Made by a program: the position numbers and the translations under genes
The notes under the pieces: generated by a model
What the model was told of the DNA's origin: nothing
Databases searched by the model: none
The model's input: only the letters and a program-made list of their open reading frames with translations
IMG/VR virus record: IMGVR_UViG_3300025645_000193
Coordinates: 1-36,909 of that record
DNA: 36,909 nucleotides
Strand: one strand, 5' to 3'
Source: a virus
In this document: piece after piece, positions 1 through 7,130 of the stretch
Layout: every line of letters starts with the position of its first letter
Position numbering within the stretch: position 1 is the first letter of the stretch

Positions 1-54
1 ATATATACGCTACAGCGCATAACTACTATATATACGCTACAGCGCATAACTACT
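1..54. repeat. 27-bp perfect tandem direct repeat, two copies
   Basis: Positions 1-27 and 28-54 are identical. Each copy contains an interrupted dyad, CGCT-AC-AGCG, flanked by AT on both sides, and ends in ACTACT. The first copy begins at the window edge, so more copies may lie upstream. The position before the late operon suits an RNA polymerase or repressor binding site, or part of a terminal repeat. None of these roles is shown by the sequence itself. Confidence 0.85.
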
Positions 55-70
55 ATACCTTATAGGGGAC
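42..70 (+). promoter_or_regulatory. Possible T7-type phage promoter for the late operon
   Basis: The run CTATACCTTATAGGGGAC resembles the 3' half of T7-family promoters (CACTATAGGGAGA), with a possible start at G65. It lies just upstream of the whole + strand late operon. The phage encodes a T7-type polymerase at the right edge of the window, which would be the natural reader. The match is short, and I found no clear second copy in other intergenic gaps, so this is a candidate only. Confidence 0.3.
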
Positions 71-120
71 CACTACATATAGTATACGATAATCTCCGTT
101 ATACCATATATACTGTCCCC
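65..120 (+). other. Long imperfect hairpin in the leader of the late operon
   Basis: GGGGAC at 65-70 pairs with GTCCCC at 115-120. Most of the AT-rich sequence between also pairs (the ...CATATAGTATA arm against the TATACCATATATA... arm), leaving a loop near 87-99. If transcription starts at G65, the hairpin would form the 5' end of the late mRNA, where it could protect the RNA. A terminator for upstream transcripts is less likely because no T-tract follows; the next bases are TTAAAGAG. Confidence 0.55.
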
Positions 121-157
121 TTAAAGAGAGTAACAAAATTGGTACTGAAATAATATG

Positions 158-176
158 CACTCATGCGATATGAGTG
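158..176 (+). other. Perfect 7-bp hairpin before the first gene
   Basis: CACTCAT (158-164) and ATGAGTG (170-176) are perfect inverted repeats around a GCGAT loop. The structure ends four bases before the AGGAGA ribosome site of the first gene. It could be an RNA processing site or a protein-binding dyad. No function is shown. Confidence 0.5.
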
Positions 177-191
177 AATAGGAGAACTCTT

Positions 192-431
192 ATGACTAAA
201 ATAGTATTAGATAAGCTTGACGAATATGAAGAAATGAAGAAGCGTATAGCTATCTTAGAAGAGAGTTTACTAGATGCTGAAGAAGACCTATTGATAAAAG
301 ATGTACAACTTACATTAGCCCTAGAGGCTTTAAACGCTAATAGAGAACTGAAAGATACGATTGAGTTACTGCGTCCATATAATTACGAGCAGTACCCCAC
401 GGTAGTTGAGGATCGAGTCTACGGTAAATAG
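192..431 (+). CDS. Small coiled-coil protein upstream of terminase, function unknown
   Basis: This 79-residue, charged, helix-rich protein carries heptad-like spacing of I, L and V through residues 5-65, consistent with a coiled coil. I use ATG 192 because AGGAGA lies about six bases upstream. A GTG at 174 in the same frame would sit before the ribosome site. It is the only gene before the terminase large subunit, so a small-terminase role is possible by position. However, no helix-turn-helix or known TerS signature is visible and it is shorter than usual. It could equally be a small late accessory protein. The next start lies nine bases after its stop. Confidence 0.65.
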   Translation: MTKIVLDKLDEYEEMKKRIAILEESLLDAEEDLLIKDVQLTLALEALNANRELKDTIELLRPYNYEQYPTVVEDRVYGK

Positions 432-439
432 GACAATTA

Positions 440-2098
440 ATGGACAACAACAAAGCATTACTGTTGGCTAAAGAGAAGTGGCGTAGGGATAAAGAAAAAG
501 CCTACGAAAATGACTACAAACTCTTTGCCGAAGAACAAGTTAAGATCAGACCGAAGGATGTAACTCGAGGTATGGTCCCCTTTGTGTTCAATGAAGCTCA
601 GGATTTGATCCACGAGAAGATTGAAGAACAAAGAAGTAAGACAGGAAAGGTACGAGCCATTATACTCAAGGCCCGACAGCAGGGGATAAGTACCTACTGC
701 ACTGGGCGAGTTTTCTGGAAAACCAAATATATGCCTCTGTCAAGGTCGGTCGTAATGGCTCACGACTCGGCTACTTCTGAAGCACTCTTTACGATGTCTA
801 AGGATGTACATGCTAATGTACAACCAATCTTCCAACCTACACTGGCTAGATCAAACGCTAAAGAGATTATCTTCGTAGAACACAGAGAAGACGCAGATGG
901 AGTAAGGTACGAAGAAAAGCGCGGCTATCGCCTATACACGGCTGGTTCGCCAGAGGCTGGTCGGGGTACTACTCCAACAGTTGCTCACCTATCAGAAGTT
1001 GCCTTTTGGCAATTCGATGAGAAGATACTTGCAGGTATGTTCCAAGGTATCCCCAATTCCCCCGGAACTGAGGTTATCCTTGAGAGTACCGCTAATGGTA
1101 TCTCAGGTGAGTTTTACCGTCTATGGAAGTCTGCTGAAAAAGGACTAAATGAATATGTACCTATCTTCATACCTTGGTTCATAACATCTGAATATAGAAT
1201 GGATGCACCGGAAGGGTGGGAGTTAGAGGAAGACGAACAGGGATATGCTGATACTTACGGTCTTAACCTAGATCAGATGTATTGGAGAAGAATGAAGATC
1301 GGAGAGTCCGGTCCAGTTAAGTTTCAACAGGAGTATCCAGCTACGGCTGAAGAAGCGTTCGTAAGTACAGGATCAAATGTATTTGACGTTCCAACACTCA
1401 ATCTGTATGAATCTAAAGCTCCAATAGCACGAAGGCGTCTAATGGAAGGTTCTACATATTTCGATCTGCATCCACAAGGAGAGCTAACAGTTTTCAGAGA
1501 ACACAAGCACAATGAGAAGTTTGTCATTGGTGCTGATGTAGCACTTGGAGTAGGTCAAGACTACTCGGTAGCTGTTGTAATGGACTCTGAAAGAGAGATT
1601 GTAGCTAAGTATAGAAACAACCGCATGGACCCAACGAGGTACGGCGAATTGCTATTCTACTTGGGTCGAATGTATAACCACGCATTACTTGTCGTGGAAA
1701 GTAACAGTATAGGCGTAGCTCCACTAGCTCGTATTAAGAGCATGAACTACCCAAATCTATATTACCAGACTAACCTTGCAAAGATGATTGATGAAGAAGG
1801 CGACAGACCGGGATTCAAAACTACGGTAAGTACTAAGCCAGCCATCATATCAAATCTTAAAAATGCAATCAAGGAGAGAGACATTAGGATCAACGATCAA
1901 GAAATTATCGATGAACTTAAATGCTTCATAGTTACCGATGGAGGTAAAATGGAAGCGATGAGCGGAGAGAATGACGACCAAGTCATGGCTCTAGCCATCT
2001 GCCTTGAAGGTTACAGAACTCATCAACATAGACTATCTGCTACCCGACAAGGGTTCGTGCAGACAGCTTTGCTTGCTGACGAAACAAGCTGGTTCTAA
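440..2098 (+). CDS. terL: Terminase large subunit (DNA packaging ATPase-nuclease)
   Basis: TerL powers genome translocation into the procapsid at the portal and cuts concatemers. Visible ATPase features are a deviant Walker A (KARQQGIST, 77-85), a Walker B region ending in SE instead of DE (HLSEVAFW, S185-E186) and a coupling motif (LEST, 214-217). The RNase H-like nuclease domain follows, with its acidic residues at D366 (GADVALG), E420 (VVESN) and D512/D513 (ENDDQVMAL). The length of 552 aa is normal for a complete large subunit. The start at ATG 440 has a weak AGG-type site and may be translated in coupling with the gene upstream. It heads the packaging and head genes, as in many podoviruses. 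The family assignment is secure; the packaging mode (cos, pac or terminal repeat) cannot be read from it. Confidence 0.95.
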   Translation: MDNNKALLLAKEKWRRDKEKAYENDYKLFAEEQVKIRPKDVTRGMVPFVFNEAQDLIHEKIEEQRSKTGKVRAIILKARQQGISTYCTGRVFWKTKYMPLSRSVVMAHDSATSEALFTMSKDVHANVQPIFQPTLARSNAKEIIFVEHREDADGVRYEEKRGYRLYTAGSPEAGRGTTPTVAHLSEVAFWQFDEKILAGMFQGIPNSPGTEVILESTANGISGEFYRLWKSAEKGLNEYVPIFIPWFITSEYRMDAPEGWELEEDEQGYADTYGLNLDQMYWRRMKIGESGPVKFQQEYPATAEEAFVSTGSNVFDVPTLNLYESKAPIARRRLMEGSTYFDLHPQGELTVFREHKHNEKFVIGADVALGVGQDYSVAVVMDSEREIVAKYRNNRMDPTRYGELLFYLGRMYNHALLVVESNSIGVAPLARIKSMNYPNLYYQTNLAKMIDEEGDRPGFKTTVSTKPAIISNLKNAIKERDIRINDQEIIDELKCFIVTDGGKMEAMSGENDDQVMALAICLEGYRTHQHRLSATRQGFVQTALLADETSWF

Positions 2099-2099
2099 T

Positions 2100-2154
2100 A
2101 GATTCACACATGTCCTCGGTCGATGAGGGGCGACTGATGTGAAATCTACCCCTC
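2100..2154 (+). promoter_or_regulatory. Intergenic RNA structure with two competing stems before the endolysin gene
   Basis: The gap between terminase and endolysin can fold in two ways. In one, AGATT/AATCT (2100-2104 with 2143-2147), CACAT/ATGTG (2107-2111 with 2137-2141) and CCTC/GAGG (2114-2117 with 2125-2128) form a long broken stem. In the other, GAGGGG (2125-2130) pairs with CCCCTC (2149-2154), close to the GGAG ribosome site at 2164-2167. The two folds share 2125-2128, so they are partly exclusive or form a pseudoknot. There is no T-tract, so this is not a standard terminator. Confidence 0.4.
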
Positions 2155-2173
2155 AATTAATTCGGAGAAACAT

Positions 2174-2746
2174 ATGAAGTACTTTGGAGAAGAAGGAAAA
2201 CAAATCTTAATCGATAAACTCTTCTATGGCTCTCTACCTGAGTTCCAAGCTGGTCCACTCTTGACACTTATAGATAAGTCTCTAGAGGTTGGTGTCAAAG
2301 ACATCAAGCAGATCGCTTACATACTTGCTACGGCTTATCATGAGTCAAACAGGTTCAAGGCGAAGGAAGAGTACGGTAAGGGAAAAAACAAACGCTATGG
2401 CTCGTATAACTGGCTATGGAATAATAAGAAAGAAAGGTATCATGGTCGTGGTTGGGTACAACTAACTTGGCTTGGTAACTATGGTCAGATGACTGCCAAA
2501 CTGTCCGCAGTACTAGGTAAGGAGATTGACCTAATTAATAACCCAGATATCATTCTAAAAGATGATAACATTAACGCGTACATTATTGTCGTAGGAATGC
2601 AAGAAGGTCTATTCACAGGAAAGACTCTTAGCGACTACCTTGGTGATGACTACATTGGCGCAAGACGTATCGTTAACGGTACTGACAAGGCTACACTCAT
2701 TGCAGGGTACGCTAAAACATTTGAAGAGGCTTTAAGATATGGCTAA
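2174..2746 (+). CDS. Endolysin, GH19 chitinase-like lysozyme
   Basis: This 190-residue muralytic enzyme is predicted to cut the glycan strands of peptidoglycan at the end of infection. The pattern is that of the GH19-like phage endolysins: a helical start, AYILATAYHES with the likely catalytic E57, a second acidic site at EEYG (E65/E66), then the conserved GRGWVQLTW (91-99) followed by NY, and the C-terminal GARRIVNGTDKA segment. There is no signal peptide or separate wall-binding domain, so release would depend on a holin. The start is ATG 2174, with GGAG seven bases upstream. Its place between terminase and portal, about 17 kb from the holin-like genes, is unusual. Its C-terminus overlaps the next gene by eight bases. 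Confidence 0.88.
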   Translation: MKYFGEEGKQILIDKLFYGSLPEFQAGPLLTLIDKSLEVGVKDIKQIAYILATAYHESNRFKAKEEYGKGKNKRYGSYNWLWNNKKERYHGRGWVQLTWLGNYGQMTAKLSAVLGKEIDLINNPDIILKDDNINAYIIVVGMQEGLFTGKTLSDYLGDDYIGARRIVNGTDKATLIAGYAKTFEEALRYG

Positions 2747-3032
2747 TGGATTACTAGACAAACTATTCGCGCCACTCGGACAACAGGTAGTTGATCCTAA
2801 TGGACAGGTATCAGGAATGATTAACCCACAGGCTGCAGCTATTGCTGAAGCTAAAAGGTTAGCGGAACTAAAGAAACAAGAAGAGATGTTAAGACAGCAG
2901 TCCCTTATGGAAGCTGCAGCACAAGCATCACCCGCACCAGTAGGTGCTGGAAAATCTTCTAGGTTTAACCCATTTGTAATGCTGTTCGGTGATCCAAGAG
3001 ACCCGAGTAATACTGGCCTACTGGGCAAATAA
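2739..3032 (+). CDS. Small putative virion protein, function unknown
   Basis: The product has 97 residues. A short hydrophobic start (GLLDKLFAPL) is followed by an Ala/Glu/Lys-rich helix (about 32-65) and a Gly/Pro-containing tail ending in NTGLLGK. It overlaps the endolysin gene by eight bases and ends 10 bases before the portal start, so it is translated with the head genes. Composition and position suggest a minor structural or portal-associated protein. No family was recognised. The - strand reading frame opposite it is a shadow, because this frame has the ribosome site and the operon direction. Confidence 0.65.
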   Translation: MANGLLDKLFAPLGQQVVDPNGQVSGMINPQAAAIAEAKRLAELKKQEEMLRQQSLMEAAAQASPAPVGAGKSSRFNPFVMLFGDPRDPSNTGLLGK

Positions 3033-3042
3033 GGAGATACCA

Positions 3043-5292
3043 ATGGCTCATAAGAAGCTCACAGATGAAGAGTTTCTGGCAGAGATCGAACAGGTACGCA
3101 CTTCAGTATCTGATTATACCCTTGGTAACTCCTCTCTAGAGGATGTACGTAACCAAGCTACATATGAGTATGCTGGTCTAGCTAAAGGTCACTTAACACC
3201 TCAAGGCGTTTCCACCATTGTTGACTCTTCCACTACGGAAGTTGTAGATGGGTATACTGCGATCTTGTCAGAACTGTTGTTCGACAATAACAAAATAGCT
3301 AACTTCACACCACTATCTGAAGAACCTAAAGAGGTAAGCCTAACCAAGAAAGCTGAAGACCTAACTAACTATGAGATATTCACAGTTAATGAAGGTTGGG
3401 TGAAGCTTAATACTTGGACCAAGGCTGGACTACTCTGGAAGAACTCCATAATCCGTTGGGATTGGTGTGAGGACTTTAGGTACGAATTCAAAGAGTATGA
3501 TGAAGTTACTGAAGAAAAGCTAGACGAATTACTTGGTGATGATAATGTAGAGATCGTAGGGGACCTAGTAGCGGAACCTTCTTCCGTAGAAGTGTCTCCG
3601 GGTGAGTTTGAACAGATTATCGTATACAAAGATGTTAAGCTTAAGTGTAAGTATGATGAGTCAGGTGTACGTTTCAACGTAGTGCCACATGAGAACTTCT
3701 CTATTGACCGTAATGCTAAATCACTTGATGACTTCTCGTACATAGGTATTGATGAGGATGATGTAACTAAGAGCGATCTTCGTGTCAGATTCCCAGATGT
3801 ATTCACAAAGGACTTCGACAAGTGGGATGAACTAGATGGAGATTCATCTAAGACATTCTGGACAGAACGTTCTATCCGTAAGGAAGTTGTAGGTGAATCA
3901 TACAATTCAGAACTTAATAAGCATATCTCCAACCTAGATGAGAACATGTCCTTCAATGTTACTGAGTGTTGGGTATTTGCTGACAGAGATGGTGACGGTA
4001 TCTCAGAAATGAGACGTGTTGTATACTCTGGGTCTATGATTATACTTGATGAGTATGCGGAAGAAGTGCAACTAGCATCACTATGCCCAATCGAGATACC
4101 ATATGAGTTCTATGGCCTATCTATGCCAGACGTTACACGCTCATCCACACTTACTTCCACAGCGATCCTTCGGGGTTTCGTTGAGAACGTATATCTGACT
4201 AACTTCTCGCCAAGAATGGCTGATCCAAATGTAGTTGACTTCTCTGCGCTTCAAAATATGAAGCCTAAGTCTATTATTCCTACTGTTGGTAACCCAGCTG
4301 GCGCAGTTCAAATGTTACAGCCTGAAAATATAGCTCCCGGAACAGTTCCACTGCTGGAAACCATGCAAGTTCAAAAAGAACAAGCCACTGGACTATCAAA
4401 AGCAGCTCAGGGACTGAACGATGACCTATATGTATCGGGAAATTCAGAAAGTAAGGTAGCAAGGGTACAGTCTGCCGCTCAAACACGAATTCAGCACGTT
4501 GCAAGACGCTTCGTACAGACTGGAATTAAGCGTTTTGTAAAAGGTGTCTACAAAACTATCAAGAAGAATGCTTCTGGTAACCGTGGATACATTGATCGTG
4601 GCGGTGTATACCGTACACTAGACGTAAAGGACCTCCCAGATACAATTAATTTTAATGTGACTGCTAACCTAGGGGAAAACTCTAACCAGAATCTCCGAAT
4701 TAAGTATGAAGCCGTAGCTGCAGTTCTGCAGAGGCTCGCTGAGGGTGGTCGTCAAGTTGTAATTAAGGAGACAGCTGATGCAAGGCTCGCCTCTATGGCT
4801 ATTGCTGCACTCGATCTTGATCCTTTGGACTTTATCGAAGATTATAACGATCCAAGTTTCGGTGAGAGAGCACAAAAAGCTCGTGAAGAGACTGAATCGG
4901 TTCAGAAGAAACAGCTCGAAATCGAAGAGCTTAAGGCTTCCTACGATGTCTTGGCTAAAGAGGCGAATGCGCGTCTTCTAGCTACTCAAGCTGACAATGC
5001 TATGCAAGATAATGCGAAGCAGTTGGCTATCGCTATGGATACTCACTACCAGAACTGGGCTGAACTGGCGCTCAAGGCCGATAAAGAAGGCACTGCACGT
5101 CCAGAGAAACCTAAGATAGAAGAACTGATACAAGCCGCGTATACTCTTATATCACAGTACGGTCCTTCAAACCTATCTGGTATTCAGGGAAGACTTAACG
5201 AACTAGCTAGTAAACAAGCTGGTTCCGGTAACGACACTGAACGGTCTATGCCGCAACAGCAAGGTCCTCAAGAGGGACCTCAAGGATACTAA
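3043..5292 (+). CDS. Portal protein (P22/podovirus type)
   Basis: The portal forms the dodecameric ring at the head vertex through which DNA is packaged and ejected. It binds terminase during packaging and the adaptor afterwards. At 749 aa it has the size of the large P22-type portals. The N-terminal region LTPQGVSTIVDSSTTEVVDG fits the family's typical S-x-V-x-S/D-x-V-x-[ED] segment. A long helical C-terminal region (about 600-740) rich in Glu, Lys and Ala matches the crown or barrel part, and the last 25 residues are Gln/Gly/Pro-rich and probably disordered. I use ATG 3043, preceded by AAGGAG. The frame is open back to GTG 2989, but that would overlap the upstream gene and lacks a ribosome site. 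Confidence 0.88.
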   Translation: MAHKKLTDEEFLAEIEQVRTSVSDYTLGNSSLEDVRNQATYEYAGLAKGHLTPQGVSTIVDSSTTEVVDGYTAILSELLFDNNKIANFTPLSEEPKEVSLTKKAEDLTNYEIFTVNEGWVKLNTWTKAGLLWKNSIIRWDWCEDFRYEFKEYDEVTEEKLDELLGDDNVEIVGDLVAEPSSVEVSPGEFEQIIVYKDVKLKCKYDESGVRFNVVPHENFSIDRNAKSLDDFSYIGIDEDDVTKSDLRVRFPDVFTKDFDKWDELDGDSSKTFWTERSIRKEVVGESYNSELNKHISNLDENMSFNVTECWVFADRDGDGISEMRRVVYSGSMIILDEYAEEVQLASLCPIEIPYEFYGLSMPDVTRSSTLTSTAILRGFVENVYLTNFSPRMADPNVVDFSALQNMKPKSIIPTVGNPAGAVQMLQPENIAPGTVPLLETMQVQKEQATGLSKAAQGLNDDLYVSGNSESKVARVQSAAQTRIQHVARRFVQTGIKRFVKGVYKTIKKNASGNRGYIDRGGVYRTLDVKDLPDTINFNVTANLGENSNQNLRIKYEAVAAVLQRLAEGGRQVVIKETADARLASMAIAALDLDPLDFIEDYNDPSFGERAQKAREETESVQKKQLEIEELKASYDVLAKEANARLLATQADNAMQDNAKQLAIAMDTHYQNWAELALKADKEGTARPEKPKIEELIQAAYTLISQYGPSNLSGIQGRLNELASKQAGSGNDTERSMPQQQGPQEGPQGY

Positions 5293-5649
5293 ATGAATAC
5301 TGAGGACACTAAATCAGAAATGAGGGAGCGCTTCTTCCACGTCATGAAGAAAGGTGATATGGAAGGGCGTAAACCACATTATCAGGCCATCTTTGCCCAT
5401 CGTGGTGAAGTTGCTAATCGAGAGAGGGAAGCTTTCTTCGATGAAGCATACGCCGAAATACTTCTGGACCTATTTCTAAGATGGACCCAGACTAACCTAC
5501 ACGAGACCGATCTAAGAGAAAGTCTATTTCACAATGTACTAGCTCTTGGTTCTGTTAAGGGTAAACTAGCTGAGTATGATATGTATGCTCGCAATGCTCC
5601 ATTCTTGATGGAGAACAACGATGAGGACAATGAAGATGGCACTAACTGA
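5293..5649 (+). CDS. Hypothetical protein after portal
   Basis: This 118-residue charged protein starts directly after the portal stop codon (TAA then ATG). Its ribosome site, AAGGA, lies inside the end of the portal gene. It is predicted mostly helical and ends in an acidic tail (NNDEDNEDG). It overlaps the next start by about 14 bases, so the three genes around it are probably translated together. Position between portal and scaffold suggests a head-assembly accessory factor. I do not recognise a family. Confidence 0.7.
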   Translation: MNTEDTKSEMRERFFHVMKKGDMEGRKPHYQAIFAHRGEVANREREAFFDEAYAEILLDLFLRWTQTNLHETDLRESLFHNVLALGSVKGKLAEYDMYARNAPFLMENNDEDNEDGTN

Positions 5650-5983
5650 TAACCTAAAAGGTAGAGGCATTACGGTAGCTATGCTTAACAGGGCTATTGA
5701 TAACACAGAAAAGGTTCTGGCTATTGTTATTAGTAATTCTGCAAAGAATGTAACCAATGCACAAGCTATGAAGGGAAATATCTCTACAATAGCTAATGAC
5801 CTAGAGACCCTCTATAAGTCAAGAGAAGAACTTAAAGCTATTGAAGATGAAGCTTCAAATGCAGCTAAAATTAAAGAAGATCGTAAGGTAGCTATGGAAG
5901 TAGCCCTTAAGAAAGATCAAGAAACTAAAGCTCGTAAAGCAGAGGTTTCTAAAGAAACACCTCCTGCTTCAGACGAAGTATAA
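5636..5983 (+). CDS. Hypothetical helical protein before scaffold
   Basis: The product is about 115 residues and almost entirely helical. Its Lys/Glu/Ala-rich C-terminal half (about 60-105) looks like a coiled coil. The N-terminal part, GITVAMLNRAIDNTEKVLAI, may form a small helical bundle. Three ATGs lie close together (5621, 5630 and 5636); I choose 5636 because GAGG at 5622-5625 is then at a suitable distance. It lies inside the head gene cluster and probably assists head assembly. No family was recognised. Confidence 0.65.
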   Translation: MALTDNLKGRGITVAMLNRAIDNTEKVLAIVISNSAKNVTNAQAMKGNISTIANDLETLYKSREELKAIEDEASNAAKIKEDRKVAMEVALKKDQETKARKAEVSKETPPASDEV

Positions 5984-5994
5984 GGAGATAAGAC

Positions 5995-7107
5995 ATGGCA
6001 CAATCTGGAAGCTCTCTACCCGCAGACCTTATGGGTCTCTCGGATGACACAGCATCGGATAACAACTTGGACCTAGCCTTTGATGACATACTAAATCGCT
6101 CAAGTGTTTTGGGTGACGCAGGTATTTCTACCAGTGATGGCAAGGATCAAGGTGTGGACAACGCATCGGACGACGACCTAGATGATGATGAGTCCAGTGA
6201 CGGAGAAGATAAAGCAGACGGTGATGATACTACCGGAGAAGACGACGACGTTGGAGATGATGATTCTACCGAAGGCGACGACGACGACAACGATAGTGAC
6301 GATGATGAGGAAGGCGATATTGATTTTGAATTCGAAGTTCCAGTTAAAGTGGATGGAGAAGAGTCAAAGGTAAATATCGGAGAACTCGTCAAAGGTTATC
6401 AGACCAGCCAGCATTTGTCGAAGAAAGGTCGGGAACTAGCTAACGAACGTAAAGAGTTTGAAGCTACTCGCGATACAGAACTTAAGCAAGTAAAAGAAGC
6501 TGCTAAGGTTCTTAAAGCACAGAGTGCGATTCAAGAAGAATCGTTAGCTAAAGAATACTCTGAATTACAAGAAGCCGCTAAGGCTGCTAAGAAAGATGGT
6601 GACCGTTACAAATCAGACGAGATCAAGGACAAGATGGAAGAGATTCAATCTGAGTACTGGAAGGCTCGTAATACTCGTGAAAAAGTAGCTGAGGCTATCG
6701 CCGCTCAAGAGGCTAAAGTAGCCGATGAGAAATTCGACGCAGACGTAGCTCGGTTCAACGAAGAGATTGGTGATTATATCCCAGACTTCGATGCCGAGAA
6801 GGCTACCGCTATCAGAGAATTCGCAATCTCGAAGGGCATCCCAGAGGAAGTTCTATCTACTCTAGCAGACGCACGTATTATTGGTGCTCTGAATGAGTTC
6901 ATGGAAATCTCAACGAAGGTCCAAAAAGGAAGTGCAAAGCGCAAAGCTGCGCCTAAACGCACTCCATCAACGACAAAGAAGGCTACACCAACATCTGAAA
7001 AAAGGAAAGCAGCCCAGTCAAAATCATCTTCACGCCTGAAAACGGGTGAGGCTGATAGTAATGACGTGGACTCTGCTCTCGATGCTCTTGTTGGTAAGTA
7101 CTTCTAA
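5995..7107 (+). CDS. Scaffolding protein (capsid assembly)
   Basis: Scaffolds fill the procapsid, guide capsid polymerisation and leave before DNA packaging. This 370-residue protein shows the usual signs. There is a disordered, very acidic segment (about 58-108, long runs of Asp and Glu). Next comes a long helical and coiled-coil middle (about 140-260, starting near GYQTSQHLSKKGRELANERK). The C-terminal tail is basic (about 305-350, rich in Lys, Arg, Ser and Thr) of the type that binds the capsid. It lies immediately before the major capsid gene, the normal order. GGAG precedes the start. The identification rests on position and composition as well as sequence pattern. Confidence 0.85.
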   Translation: MAQSGSSLPADLMGLSDDTASDNNLDLAFDDILNRSSVLGDAGISTSDGKDQGVDNASDDDLDDDESSDGEDKADGDDTTGEDDDVGDDDSTEGDDDDNDSDDDEEGDIDFEFEVPVKVDGEESKVNIGELVKGYQTSQHLSKKGRELANERKEFEATRDTELKQVKEAAKVLKAQSAIQEESLAKEYSELQEAAKAAKKDGDRYKSDEIKDKMEEIQSEYWKARNTREKVAEAIAAQEAKVADEKFDADVARFNEEIGDYIPDFDAEKATAIREFAISKGIPEEVLSTLADARIIGALNEFMEISTKVQKGSAKRKAAPKRTPSTTKKATPTSEKRKAAQSKSSSRLKTGEADSNDVDSALDALVGKYF

Positions 7108-7128
7108 TATAACCTAAGAGGTATATTA
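7105..7128 (+). promoter_or_regulatory. Hairpin covering the ribosome site of the major capsid gene
   Basis: TAATAT (7105-7110) pairs with ATATTA (7123-7128) and ACCT (7112-7115) pairs with AGGT (7119-7122), with one bulged A and the triloop AAG. The stem includes the scaffold stop codon and most of the AGAGGT ribosome site of the capsid gene, and ends two bases before its ATG. It could tie capsid translation to ribosomes finishing the scaffold gene, or mark a processing site. Confidence 0.55.
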
Positions 7129-7130
7129 AT

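Noticed and set aside
1-54. Tandem repeat as a CRISPR array
   Set aside because: The copies are directly adjacent with no spacers, and there are no cas genes.
2100-2150. Possible hammerhead ribozyme before the endolysin gene (CTGATG followed by GAAATCTA, with TAGAT upstream)
   Set aside because: CTGATG and GAAA are separated by only one T, so there is no stem II. The bases that should form stem I do not pair. The resemblance is limited to the core letters.
2989-3042. 18-residue extension of the portal from GTG 2989
   Set aside because: It overlaps the previous gene without a ribosome site. AAGGAG precedes ATG 3043.
6147-6392. GAC/GAT-rich stretch in the scaffold gene as a microsatellite
   Set aside because: It encodes the acidic disordered segment typical of scaffolding proteins, and codon use varies between GAC, GAT and GAA, so it is a protein-level feature.
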